Part shown: positions 28,173 to 35,926 of the stretch, piece by piece
Numbering within the stretch: the stretch's first letter is position 1
Layout of the letters: each line of letters opens with the position of its first letter
Source of the DNA: CAVQAH01 sp963784195
Lineage (GTDB): Bacteria > Acidobacteriota > Vicinamibacteria > Vicinamibacterales > 2-12-FULL-66-21
Direction of reading: 5' to 3'
Length of the DNA: 64,000 nucleotides
Assembly: GCA_963784195.1 (NCBI GenBank)
Contig: CAWARA010000011.1
Span: 124,001 to 188,000, forward strand
Translations under genes and position numbers: made by a program
The notes under the pieces: model-generated
What the model saw: the letters and a program-made list of their open reading frames with translations, nothing else
What the model was told of the DNA's origin: nothing
The model's database searches: none

Positions 28173-29059
28173 CTGCGCCGCACCTTTCTTGGGGTCCGCG
28201 CGACTTCGGTCGGGAGCGCGGGGCGGCCAGCCTTCTCCCACGCAGCGGCGATCATCGACGCCACGTGCGTCACCGCATCGGACAGCCGACGCTCGAGGAT
28301 CGGGCTGACTTTGCCGAAGAACATCGTGAAGTACTGATCGTCGTACTCGTCGCGGCCGGCGACCGCCGCTTTGTCCGCATCAAGAATTGGCTGGACGAAC
28401 GGGAAGCTCACGACGAGCGTGTCGAACATGAACTCGCGGGTGTTGGGAATCGGCACGAGGGGCCCCGGTGTCAGCTTCAGCGTCGACTGATAGCGCTCGA
28501 ACAATTCGGTCTCGAATCGCGAGTGGATGCCCCACTGGCCGGTCAGCTGACCGTCGTAGTTCAGCGCCGCGTGAAACGGCACGTGGCCATCCGCCACGTA
28601 ATGCGAAATCACCGAAGAAAAGAACTTGATGTTCTCGCGCGAGTAGGTCGCCTTCTGCGTGAACGCCTCGACGAGCTTGTCCTGGATTTCCTGCGCGCGC
28701 CACGGCAGCGTCCCGTTCCGCACGACGAAATCACGCCCGTAGCGAGTCACCGCTTCGTCGAACTCGCGCGGCATGGCCTTGAAGGGGTGCGGGCCATAGG
28801 CGTCCATGTCGACGAAATGCCGCGGCGGCTCTTCTTCGAAGCCCGCCGTTCTCCACAGATCGGCGTCAATAGAGTGCTCGACGATCTCAGCGCGGAACTT
28901 CTCGAAGAATGGACGTATCTCCGGCGGCAGCAGTGCAATCGCCTGCAACGTGATGAAGCGATGCACGTCGAACCCCCACGCGCTCGCCGTCGAGGGGAAA
29001 CCGAGCGTCCCCACCGTCATCGCGACCACGACCAGCATGAGCCTTCGAACATCTCGCAT
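28169..29059 (-). CDS. Secreted zinc-dependent phospholipase C / S1-P1-nuclease-like protein
   Basis: 296 residues with a signal peptide (LMLVVVAMTVGTLGFPSTASA). The mature N-terminus starts WGFDVHR, where the leading tryptophan and histidine are typical zinc ligands of this superfamily. Further ligands are likely in HYVADGHVPFHAALNYDG and HSRFE. It could be a phospholipase C or a 3' nucleotidase/nuclease; sequence alone does not decide. The ATG at 29059 was chosen because upstream in-frame codons are part of the GATGGGC repeat. Confidence 0.72.
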   Translation of the reverse strand: MRDVRRLMLVVVAMTVGTLGFPSTASAWGFDVHRFITLQAIALLPPEIRPFFEKFRAEIVEHSIDADLWRTAGFEEEPPRHFVDMDAYGPHPFKAMPREFDEAVTRYGRDFVVRNGTLPWRAQEIQDKLVEAFTQKATYSRENIKFFSSVISHYVADGHVPFHAALNYDGQLTGQWGIHSRFETELFERYQSTLKLTPGPLVPIPNTREFMFDTLVVSFPFVQPILDADKAAVAGRDEYDDQYFTMFFGKVSPILERRLSDAVTHVASMIAAAWEKAGRPALPTEVARTPRKVRRS

Positions 29060-29076
29060 TCTCGTCTTCCTCCAAC

Positions 29077-29124
29077 AACCCCTTGCCCATCGCCCATCGC
29101 CCATCGCCCATCGCCCATCGCCCA
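29077..29124. repeat. Tandem heptamer repeat GCCCATC (copy 2, opposite strand)
   Basis: About six copies of gcccatc, the complement of the array at 15358-15437. It lies in the gap between the endonuclease IV and phospholipase-like genes, which run in the same direction (minus). Confidence 0.88.
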
Positions 29125-29127
29125 TTG

Positions 29128-30003
29128 TCATGCAATGAGCCCCCTGAGCGTCTTCAGATTGCGGCGGTCCCACGGATCGACGTCGCTGCGGCGCCGGCTT
29201 GCGAGCGTATCGAGCTTGGGGGTTTCGAGCAGCATCGGCAGCGTCGCGAAGCGCGGGTCGTTCAACAGCCGGCGGAACGGCCCCAGCCCGATGCAGCCCT
29301 TGCCAATGTGCTCATGCCGATCGACACGGCTGCCGCACGGCTTCTTTGAATCATTCAGATGAAAGACCTTGATGCGATCGAGCCCGATGATGCGATCGAA
29401 CTCGCGAAACGTCTCCTCGTACCCTTCCTCGGAGCAGATGTCGTATCCGGATGCCAGAAGGTGGCAGGTATCGAGGCAGACGCCCACCCTGGCCGATCCT
29501 TTGAGCCGCTCGATGATCGTTGCGATCTGCTCGAAACGATGACCGAGGTTCGTGCCCTGGCCTGCCGTGTGCTCGAGGAGGATCATCGTCCGGCCGCGGC
29601 GCCGGGTGCGCAGGAGGCCCGACAATCCCTCGGCAATCAACCGGAGCCCTTCCTCTTCCGTCCCGGTCGTGTACGAGCCGGGGTGCATCACGAGGCCATC
29701 GAGGCCGAGTATCTCCGCACGATCGATCTCCTCGCCCAGCGCGGCAATCGACTGAGCGCGCAGGGATGCGGCGGCGGTGGCCAGGTTGATCAAGTAGCTG
29801 TTGTGGGCGACTACGGGCCGGATGCCGGTTTCACGAAGCCGCTCGCGGAAGGCGATGACCTCGTCGGCCGGCAACGGACGGGCGCGCCACTGGCCCACAG
29901 ATTTCGTGAAGATCTGCAGCGCATCGCAGCGTGAGGCCTGCGCCCGGTCCACCGCCCGGGGCAACCCGCCCGCAATCGACATGTGTGCCCCCAGCCTCGG
30001 CAC
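29128..30003 (-). CDS. nfo: Endonuclease IV (apurinic/apyrimidinic endonuclease)
   Basis: Cleaves the backbone 5' of abasic sites in base-excision repair; a zinc-dependent TIM barrel. 291 residues. Family motifs: GAHMSIAGG at the N-terminus, LEHTAGQGTNLG, CLDTCHLLASGYD and KVFHLNDSK, which supply the trinuclear zinc ligands. The GTG at 30003 was chosen because it starts one base after the stop of the AMMECR1 gene. This tight coupling places it in an operon with Memo and AMMECR1. Confidence 0.92.
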   Translation of the reverse strand: MPRLGAHMSIAGGLPRAVDRAQASRCDALQIFTKSVGQWRARPLPADEVIAFRERLRETGIRPVVAHNSYLINLATAAASLRAQSIAALGEEIDRAEILGLDGLVMHPGSYTTGTEEEGLRLIAEGLSGLLRTRRRGRTMILLEHTAGQGTNLGHRFEQIATIIERLKGSARVGVCLDTCHLLASGYDICSEEGYEETFREFDRIIGLDRIKVFHLNDSKKPCGSRVDRHEHIGKGCIGLGPFRRLLNDPRFATLPMLLETPKLDTLASRRRSDVDPWDRRNLKTLRGLIA

Positions 30004-30004
30004 G

Positions 30005-30545
30005 TCAGTCGCCGAACACGTCCGCAGAGAAGCGATACACCGCGGCGTCCGATCGCCAGGCGTGGGGTGACAGGCCCGCTTTGATACTCGTCTGCTGCAG
30101 GAACTTCTCTGGCGTCCACGACCACTCGACTGCAACCTGAGGCAGGAGCAACCCACGCGATCGCCCCTTCTCGACGACCAGCCCGTGCACGCCGATCACG
30201 ATCGCTCCGGGCTCGGTGTGGATCGATGCGCTCGAGAGGACCCAGTACGGAAACGTCGACCTTCAACGCGTCGAGTTCCTCAGGTGTCACCGGCGAGAAC
30301 CGCGGATCAACGCTGGCCGCTTCCGCCGCGCATCGGACGACCTCTTCGGCGAGCCTGCACTCGTGGTCGAGCGTCCCAAGACAGCCACGTAAAGCCCCGT
30401 CGATTCTGACCGTTACGAACACGCCGGAAGACGTTGGAAGGCCTTCGAGAGTGACGCGCGTGGTGGCCAACCCGGCGACCTTCGCCACGATGGCCGCGCG
30501 GGCAGCCTCGACTACGTTGCGTCGTTGATCGTTGGAAAGGGTCAT
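30005..30545 (-). CDS. amrA: AMMECR1 domain protein (AmmeMemoRadiSam protein A, one frame break)
   Basis: About 179 residues. The N-terminal frame carries the AMMECR1 core GVFVTVRIDGALRGCLGTL, including the invariant LRGCxG. The C-terminal frame has GVHGLVVEKGRSRGLLLPQVAVEWSW, also strongly conserved. Deleting one C near 30221 joins them as ERID-HTEPGAIVIGVHG. The family's chemistry is unknown; it is regularly found with Memo and a radical-SAM enzyme. Here Memo precedes it by 23 bases and endonuclease IV follows after one base. Confidence 0.88.
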
Positions 30546-30568
30546 GGGTTGCCGATTGCCATCGGTCG

Positions 30569-31399
30569 CTACGCGAGGAACGCGGCAGCCATGTAGCCGA
30601 CTACGCCATCGTAGTCGCCTGATATGTCACCAGAGTGACCGTACTTCAGCACGCGTCCGGAACGCGCCCCAAGAGCGTGGGCGGCGCGCATGACGGCGAT
30701 CGCCGGTCCGCCGCCGCACGCGACGTAACGTCCGCGTTCGTGCTCGGGGTACCGCTCGAACAGATCCAGGAACCCGTCGACGTCGAACGCCGCGACCGCT
30801 GCCTGCACTTCGCCGTCAAGCCCCGCGGCGGTGCGGACATCGAAATAATGCGACAGGTCCGAGCTCGCCACGATGAGACACTGCCGATCGCGGCAGATTC
30901 CAGCGAGCGCAATGGCCAGTTCTTCAATGGTGTCCCGGGTCTGGTACCCCATCAGCAGCGGAAGAATGGTGGCCTCTGGCATCAGCCGCCGGACGAACGG
31001 CAACTGCATTTCCAGCGAGTGTTCGCGCCGGTGCGGCGCCGCGGAGGCGTGAACGACCGGAAACGACTGAGCAGCGCGGGCAGCCGCGTCGTCGACATGC
31101 GCCGGCCCGAGAGGAGAGTCGAAAGCCCCGTCCGGGTACAACGCGACACCATCGAAGCCGGCAAAGTGCGAGGGTCCGACCAGTACCACGAGATCGTAGT
31201 GCTGACGCGCGGCCGCTTTGTACGCGTGAGCCGCGACGGGACCCGAGAACATGATGCCGGCGTGCGGAGCGATCACCGCGCGGATGTCACCAGGTGGTCC
31301 CTCTCCGGCGGCCTCGAGGTAGCCGTCGACTTCACGTGTCAACGCACCCGGCGTTCCTGGATACCACGTCCCCGCGACAGCGGCCGGACGCACATTCAT
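30569..31399 (-). CDS. amrB: Memo family protein (AmmeMemoRadiSam protein B)
   Basis: 276 residues, full length. Memo signatures: PAAVAGTWYPG at the N-terminus, APHAGIMFSGPVAAHAYK, VLVGPSHF, REHSLEMQLPF and SSDLSHYF. The histidines in these motifs align with the metal site of the dioxygenase-like fold; human MEMO1 binds iron or copper there. The third component, the radical-SAM enzyme, is not in this window. First gene of a probable Memo-AMMECR1-nfo operon, divergent from gatC across a repeat array. Confidence 0.92.
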   Translation of the reverse strand: MNVRPAAVAGTWYPGTPGALTREVDGYLEAAGEGPPGDIRAVIAPHAGIMFSGPVAAHAYKAAARQHYDLVVLVGPSHFAGFDGVALYPDGAFDSPLGPAHVDDAAARAAQSFPVVHASAAPHRREHSLEMQLPFVRRLMPEATILPLLMGYQTRDTIEELAIALAGICRDRQCLIVASSDLSHYFDVRTAAGLDGEVQAAVAAFDVDGFLDLFERYPEHERGRYVACGGGPAIAVMRAAHALGARSGRVLKYGHSGDISGDYDGVVGYMAAAFLA

Positions 31400-31404
31400 C
31401 GCAG

Positions 31405-31571
31405 CCTCCACGGAAATCGGCCATCGGAAATCGGAAATGGGTCATCGGAAAAACGAAGACCGGAGATCTCGCGACTGGACTGCTTCTATGTCGCGTCATG
31501 GCAGCTTTCCGAGGCCGACTTCCGATTTCCGATCTCCGATTTCCGATCTCCGATTTCCGATCTCCAATCGA
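31405..31571. repeat. Head-to-head array of ATCGGAA words in a divergent promoter region
   Basis: Fills the gap between memo and gatC. The left arm holds about five atcgg(a)aa words. The right arm holds about seven complementary tccgat words with alternating spacers (ttccgatctccgat). About 60 bases of non-repeat sequence lie between. The arms would form a long imperfect hairpin in the region that must hold both promoters. Confidence 0.8.
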
Positions 31572-31591
31572 CAGTCTGTTAGGATCGTGAC

Positions 31592-31891
31592 GTGCCCGCC
31601 GATTTCAGCCCTGACGATCTTCTGCGCCTCGCGCGCCTCGCACGGATCGAACTCACCGAGGCCGAACGCGTGTTGTTCGGACCCCAGCTCGCGAGGATTC
31701 TCGATTACGCTCGAACAGTTCAGCAGATCGATACGTCAGGCGTTCCGCCGACCTCTCACCCGCTCGGAACGTCAGCGCCGATGCGCCCGGACACTCGTCT
31801 TCCGTGTCTCGAGCGCGACGAGGTAGTCGCCCAGGCGCCCGATGCGGACACCCAGGCCGGCCTGTTCAAAGTACCACGAGTGCTCGGTTGA
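31592..31891 (+). CDS. gatC: Asp/Glu-tRNA amidotransferase subunit C
   Basis: Small stabilising subunit of the GatCAB complex, which converts Glu-tRNA(Gln) and/or Asp-tRNA(Asn). 99 residues with the family pattern LLRLARLARIELTEAE...ILDYARTVQQIDTSGVPPTSH. Starts with GTG. A TAGGAT box at 31580-31585 lies 6 bases before the start. gatA follows after 2 bases; gatB is not in the window. Confidence 0.92.
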   Translation: MPADFSPDDLLRLARLARIELTEAERVLFGPQLARILDYARTVQQIDTSGVPPTSHPLGTSAPMRPDTRLPCLERDEVVAQAPDADTQAGLFKVPRVLG

Positions 31892-31893
31892 CG

Positions 31894-33345
31894 ATGGCGT
31901 TCGATACCGCCACAGAGATCGTCCACGCCATCCGCGCGGGCCGGACCTCGGCTGTTGAAGTATGTCACGACGCCCTGGATCGGATCCGCCGCGACGATGA
32001 GGCGTTGCACGCGTTTCTCGAGGTGACGGCGGATACCGCGCTGAACCGTGCGGCCGCGCTGGATACGGCACGCGACGAGTGGGATCGACTGCCGCTGCTC
32101 GGCGTTCCGGTTGCGATCAAAGACAACATCTGCACCCAGCGGATCCCAACCACAGCCGGCTCGAAAATCCTTTCGGGCTACAGGCCGCCCTACAACGCCA
32201 CAGCCGTTGACCGGCTGATCGCGGCCGGCGCGGTGATCGTCGGCAAGACCAACTGCGACGAGTTCGCGATGGGATCTTCAACCGAGAACTCGGCGTACGG
32301 CGTCACGCGAAACCCGTGGGCGCACGATCGGACGCCGGGCGGATCGAGCGGCGGCTCGGCGGCTGCTGTCGCCGCGCGCATGCTTCCGCTAGCGCTCGGC
32401 TCAGAAACTGGTGGCTCGGTCCGGCAGCCGGCGTCGCTCTGCGGCGTCGTCGGCGTCAAGCCGACGTATGGACGAGTCTCGCGCTACGGACTCCTGGCGT
32501 TCGCGTCGTCACTCGATCAAATCGGGCCAATCGCCACCACCGTCGCGGATGCAGCGGCGCTCCTCGAAGCGATCGCCGGACCTGACCCGCGTGATTCGAC
32601 CGCGGCGAACATGCCGGTTCCGCACTACGCCGAATCCTTGACCGGCGACATCCGCGCCCTCCGGGTCGGTGTGCCACGCAAGATCATCACGGCTGGCACC
32701 GACCGAGAGGTGCTCGAGGCCTTCGATCAAGCGCTGGATGTCCTGAAGGAACAGGGCGCATCGATTCAGGACGTCGAGCTGCCCCACAGCTCGCATGCGA
32801 TTCCGGTGTACTACCTGCTCGCGACGGCCGAGGCGAGCTCGAATCTCGCGCGCTACGATGGCGTCCGCTACGGGTATCGCGCGCGCGACGCTGCCACGCT
32901 TGGCGACATGTACGATCGCACGCGTGACGAGGGGTTCGGCCCCGAGGTCAAGCGGCGGATCATGCTCGGGACTTACGTGCTCAGCTCCGGGTACTACGAT
33001 GCGTACTACCTGAAGGCCCAGCAGGTTCGAACACTGATTCGCCGCGACTACGACACGGCGTTCGAAGCGGTCGATCTGATCGCCATGCCGACGAGCCCGA
33101 CGCCAGCCTTCAAGCTGGGCGAGCGCACAGCCGATCCTATAAAGATGTACCTGGCGGATGTGTTCACCGTCGGCGCGAACCTCGCCGGCCTGCCGGCGCT
33201 CACGGTCCCCTGCGGGATGACCCCGGATCGCCTGCCGATAGGCCTGCAGCTGACCGGTCGCCTGATGGACGAAGCGACGATGTTCCGAGCCGCCGATGCC
33301 TTCGAGCGCGTGACGCCGTTCGCACGCTCCCGGCCGCCGGCATGA
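31894..33345 (+). CDS. gatA: Asp/Glu-tRNA amidotransferase subunit A
   Basis: The glutaminase/amidase subunit, 483 residues. Amidase signature GGSSGGSAAAVAARMLPLALGSETGGSVRQPAS contains the cis-Ser and nucleophile Ser; the catalytic Lys is in VAIKDNI. The start at 31894 follows gatC by 2 bases. The stop overlaps an ATG (33342) in ATGA fashion, so another frame was coupled to it. Confidence 0.95.
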   Translation: MAFDTATEIVHAIRAGRTSAVEVCHDALDRIRRDDEALHAFLEVTADTALNRAAALDTARDEWDRLPLLGVPVAIKDNICTQRIPTTAGSKILSGYRPPYNATAVDRLIAAGAVIVGKTNCDEFAMGSSTENSAYGVTRNPWAHDRTPGGSSGGSAAAVAARMLPLALGSETGGSVRQPASLCGVVGVKPTYGRVSRYGLLAFASSLDQIGPIATTVADAAALLEAIAGPDPRDSTAANMPVPHYAESLTGDIRALRVGVPRKIITAGTDREVLEAFDQALDVLKEQGASIQDVELPHSSHAIPVYYLLATAEASSNLARYDGVRYGYRARDAATLGDMYDRTRDEGFGPEVKRRIMLGTYVLSSGYYDAYYLKAQQVRTLIRRDYDTAFEAVDLIAMPTSPTPAFKLGERTADPIKMYLADVFTVGANLAGLPALTVPCGMTPDRLPIGLQLTGRLMDEATMFRAADAFERVTPFARSRPPA

Positions 33346-33491
33346 CCCTCAGCCTGCTCGACCAGGCGCTCGTGACTGGTCTCGAGATGTGTGCGACGTG
33401 GGACGCTGGCTTGCCCGTGGCGTTCTTGGGGTCAGGTCTTGAATCCGCACATTTTTCACGCACGCGGGGTCAGGTCAGGGGCAGGTCGTGA
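33342..33491 (+). pseudogene. Truncated ORF coupled to gatA, running into a repeat
   Basis: A 49-codon frame (MTLSLLDQALVTGLEMC...) whose ATG overlaps the gatA stop. After about 29 codons it enters the GGGGTCAGG repeat element and stops soon after. The start arrangement suggests a formerly longer gene cut by the element. I cannot name it. Confidence 0.35.
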
Positions 33492-33519
33492 ATTCTCTAA
33501 GGATTCAAGACCTGACCCC
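33428..33519. repeat. REP-like inverted repeat, GGGGTCAGGTCTTGAATCC
   Basis: Perfect 19-base arms at 33428-33446 and 33501-33519 with a 54-base loop that contains two further partial copies of ggggtcaggt. A trailing ctgacccccctcag copy follows at about 33526-33539. Elements of this sequence type are usually dispersed by REP-associated tyrosine transposases; none is encoded here. Confidence 0.8.
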
Positions 33520-33535
33520 CCTCAGCTGACCCCCC

Positions 33536-33871
33536 TCAGCCCGCGTACGCCGGGCCGCTGCTGCGCAGCAGCAGGTAGATCAACCAGGCAACCAGCAGGA
33601 GTGGCAGCAGCGGAAGCGCGATGGCGATCGCGCCGATGAGTAGACCGACCACCAGGAGTATCGCGAGGACCGGACCCAGGACGACGGCGATCACCGCGCC
33701 CAGCAGGACCTTCAGCAGAAGAATCGGAAGGAAGAGCAGCCAGAAGAGCAGGCGAAGCGGCAGGAGCACTACCCAGAAAATCGCCTTCAGCACGGCGAAG
33801 AGCGCGAAAACCATGGCGACGACGGTGACGACCGCGATGGCGAGTGTGACGAGGGCGGCCAATTCGATCAT
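33536..33871 (-). CDS. Small hydrophobic membrane protein
   Basis: About 111 residues, almost entirely hydrophobic, with three or four predicted membrane helices (IELAALVTLAIAVVTVVAMV, FWVVLLPLRLLFWLLFLPIL, VLGPVLAILLVVGLLIGAIA). No polar catalytic residues. Probably a simple inner-membrane protein of unknown function. Start at 33871 chosen over 33886 because it begins directly with the first helix. Confidence 0.6.
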   Translation of the reverse strand: MIELAALVTLAIAVVTVVAMVFALFAVLKAIFWVVLLPLRLLFWLLFLPILLLKVLLGAVIAVVLGPVLAILLVVGLLIGAIAIALPLLPLLLVAWLIYLLLRSSGPAYAG

Positions 33872-33905
33872 GGCATCCTCCCGCACGCACCCCTGGTACG
33901 CGTGC

Positions 33906-34181
33906 TCAAGCTGACTTACGCGATTGAGCCTCGAGAAGTTCCGGGGTCTTCAGCTGGTCGGTGCGGCCGCGCGGCGCATCAGGCGGCAGGTACTTTTGTG
34001 TCCCGCCAAGCGCCTCATCCAGGCTCCGCACGATGCGCGAATGCCGCCCGCTGGGCCGGAGCTTCGGCAGATTCAGCACGACGCAGAAACCGATGAACAG
34101 CGCGAGCAGCACACCGGTGCTGACCACCAGGCCCTGAAGCGTGCCCAGCGCTGCCGGCAGGATGTCGCGCAAACCTTCCAT
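33906..34181 (-). CDS. Single-pass membrane protein, unknown function
   Basis: 91 residues: one membrane helix (about residues 12-38, ALGTLQGLVVSTGVLLALFIGFCVVL) followed by a basic, probably cytoplasmic tail (KLRPSGRHSRIVRSLDEALGG). No family recognised. Lies 9 bases downstream of the omega-like gene and probably shares its transcript. Confidence 0.5.
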   Translation of the reverse strand: MEGLRDILPAALGTLQGLVVSTGVLLALFIGFCVVLNLPKLRPSGRHSRIVRSLDEALGGTQKYLPPDAPRGRTDQLKTPELLEAQSRKSA

Positions 34182-34190
34182 TGAATCGGA

Positions 34191-34466
34191 CTAGCGGTGT
34201 TCGCCGTGGGCCGGACCGTCGAACCCGGGCGGCAGAACGTAGTCGATCAAACCCGTGCGCACTTCCTCCATCGCGACGCGCTCGAGTTTGTGCGGAACGA
34301 CGGCAGTCAGGGCCGCGCGTTCGAGACGCGGCAGGGCGCCGCGCCGAAGCTGCTTGGCTCGTTGCGCCGCGACGTCAACGAACAGGAAGCGGCTCGTCAA
34401 GAGCGGACCGACGTCGATTTCGGAGGACGATTCGGCGGGCTGCTGCGGGTCTTGATGTTGAGCCAT
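34191..34466 (-). CDS. rpoZ: RNA polymerase omega subunit-like protein
   Basis: 91 residues. The segment SRFLFVDVAAQRAKQLRRGA...PHKLERVAMEEVRTGLIDYVLP matches the omega pattern of a first helix with AAxRAxQL and a later K-x-xxVAMEEV helix. Omega binds the beta' C-terminus and aids RNA polymerase assembly. The ATG at 34466 starts just before the conserved region. The gene is short but complete for the family. Confidence 0.72.
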   Translation of the reverse strand: MAQHQDPQQPAESSSEIDVGPLLTSRFLFVDVAAQRAKQLRRGALPRLERAALTAVVPHKLERVAMEEVRTGLIDYVLPPGFDGPAHGEHR

Positions 34467-34543
34467 CCCACAGCGTAACTGATAAGGCTCTCGGAGTTCC
34501 AGTGGATACGACACGAGTGGTCGATTCGTTGGCCTTTGTCAAA

Positions 34544-34638
34544 GTCGTGGTTCGTAGTTCGTGGTTCGTCGCTCGTCGCTCGGAGACCCTGACCAGAGAT
34601 TTGCGAGCTACGAGCAACGAGCCACGAACTACGAGCTC
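34544..34638. repeat. Head-to-head array of TTCGTGG words
   Basis: Left arm 34544-34582 repeats gttcgtggttcgtagttcgt and cgctcgtcgctcg. Right arm 34603-34637 carries the complement (gagctacgagcaacgagc, cacgaactacgagctc). A 20-base spacer separates them. A one-armed relative is at 63273-63302. Confidence 0.75.
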
Positions 34639-34648
34639 AATGAAAGAA

Positions 34649-34684
34649 GGTCCGACCGCCCGTCATACGCGGGCCGGCCGGACC
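34649..34684. terminator. Hairpin downstream of hsp20
   Basis: Arms ggtccgaccgcccg and cgggccggccggacc pair with small bulges around tcatacg. It lies 29 bases past the minus-strand hsp20 gene and could end that transcript. No clear T-tract. Confidence 0.45.
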
Positions 34685-34712
34685 TGACACACACGAAATT
34701 GCGCGGTGCGAG

Positions 34713-35138
34713 TTACTCGACGGCGATCTGCTTCGGCTTCGCCTCTTCGCGCTGCGGGATGCGCACGGTGAGTACGCCGTCCTTGTACGACGCCGTGATG
34801 CCGGAAGGATCTGCGGTATTCGGCAGCGTAAACGAGCGGCTGAACGTGCCCGATCGACGCTCCACGCGCCGGAAACGACCCTGGCTCACCTCCGACTCCG
34901 CGCGTTCACCCTTCAGCGTCAGCACGTTGTCCTCGAACGTCACGCTGATCTGCTCGCGCTTCATGTCCGGAAGTTCCGCCTTGATCACCAGCTCGCGGTT
35001 GTCCGCCTCGTAGATATCCACTGGCGGGACCCACGCCCGCGACGTGCTTTCGTCGTAGAGGTCCGAAAACATGCGGTTGAGCCTGTCGATCTCGAAACCG
35101 GCGAGATCGTGAATCGGATCCCATCGAACCAATGCCAT
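34713..35138 (-). CDS. hsp20: Hsp20/alpha-crystallin small heat-shock protein
   Basis: An ATP-independent holdase chaperone. 141 residues. The alpha-crystallin domain spans about residues 37-130 (VDIYEADNRELVIKAELPDMKREQISVTFEDNVLTLKGE ... DGVLTVRIPQRE). The short C-terminal tail (KPKQIAVE) contains the I-x-V anchor. AGGAGG lies 8 bases before the ATG. A consensus-like promoter and an HspR-type operator lie upstream, so heat control is likely. Confidence 0.93.
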   Translation of the reverse strand: MALVRWDPIHDLAGFEIDRLNRMFSDLYDESTSRAWVPPVDIYEADNRELVIKAELPDMKREQISVTFEDNVLTLKGERAESEVSQGRFRRVERRSGTFSRSFTLPNTADPSGITASYKDGVLTVRIPQREEAKPKQIAVE

Positions 35139-35217
35139 TGTCAGTACCTCCTCTTACCCTTGCTCCCACCGGCCCATTTCCTCTCAAGAAGCTGGTCCCC
35201 GGTGGCGACCTGAAGAT

Positions 35218-35246
35218 AAGATAGGCAATATATTAGCTCGTGTCAA
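35218..35246 (-). promoter_or_regulatory. Sigma-70-type promoter for hsp20
   Basis: On the minus strand: -35 TTGACA (35241-35246), 17-base spacer, -10 TATCTT (35218-35223). The predicted start of transcription is near 35211, about 70 bases before the hsp20 ATG. Confidence 0.7.
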
Positions 35247-35255
35247 GCATATAAA

Positions 35256-35274
35256 TTGAGTGTTAAACACTCAT
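35256..35274. promoter_or_regulatory. HAIR-like operator (HspR site)
   Basis: The sequence ttgagtgttaaacactcat has TTGAGT and ACTCAT separated by 7 bases. This fits the HspR-associated inverted repeat CTTGAGT-N7-ACTCAAG. It sits just upstream of the hsp20 -35 box and between the two divergent Hsp20 genes. Confidence 0.6.
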
Positions 35275-35388
35275 ATTATGCGGCGGTACAAGTGACTCGT
35301 TCTAAGCGCCTTGCCGGCCGCATCGGCCATGGGCTCGATCAGTTCTGGGAGCAAGCGAAGGTGGGCTTGCTAGAATACCGGGTGGGAC

Positions 35389-35823
35389 ATGTCTCGAATT
35401 TTTCTCGAACAGCGTGAGCTCGGGGAAGACCTGCGACGCCTCTTCCAGTGGCTCGATGAAACTCGCGGAGGGCCGCAGGCCGAGTGTGTGCCCGCGCTCG
35501 ACGTGTTCGAGACTGCCGAGACGGTGGAGATCATCGTGGATCTTCCCGGTGTGGCGGCAGATTCGATCCGCGTCGCGTGGTCGCGCGGCGTGGTCGTGAT
35601 CGCCGGGCAGAAAGCGCCGACCGGCTGCCAGGATCACCACGACGCGGCGTTCCATCTGGCGGAGCGCGGGTTCGGCCGCTTCACCCGGGTCATCCGCCTC
35701 ACCGGCGCGCTCGATGCCGGGCGGGCGCACGCCACGATGACCCACGGCGAGCTGCACATCGTCTTCCCCCGCATCGCCGAACGACGCGGCGAGGAAATCG
35801 CCATACCGGTGCGCGCCGAATGA
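35389..35823 (+). CDS. Second Hsp20-type protein, divergent
   Basis: 144 residues with an alpha-crystallin domain (PALDVFETAETVEIIVDLPGVAADSIRVAWSRGVVVIAGQK ... GELHIVFPR). It differs from the neighbouring Hsp20: a longer N-terminus and no I-x-I/V tail (ends EEIAIPVRAE, where IPV may substitute). It diverges from the first gene across the HAIR-like site, so one operator may control both. TAGAAT at 35371-35376 is a candidate -10. Confidence 0.85.
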   Translation: MSRIFLEQRELGEDLRRLFQWLDETRGGPQAECVPALDVFETAETVEIIVDLPGVAADSIRVAWSRGVVVIAGQKAPTGCQDHHDAAFHLAERGFGRFTRVIRLTGALDAGRAHATMTHGELHIVFPRIAERRGEEIAIPVRAE

Positions 35824-35926
35824 CACGAAGCCGGAGAGTCCGGCGCGTCAGCTGCACTCGTCGCAACGTCCTGGCTGTGGATCGTCCTGGCGCTCAACCG
35901 GCCCTGCTCGCGATCATTTCTCTCGA

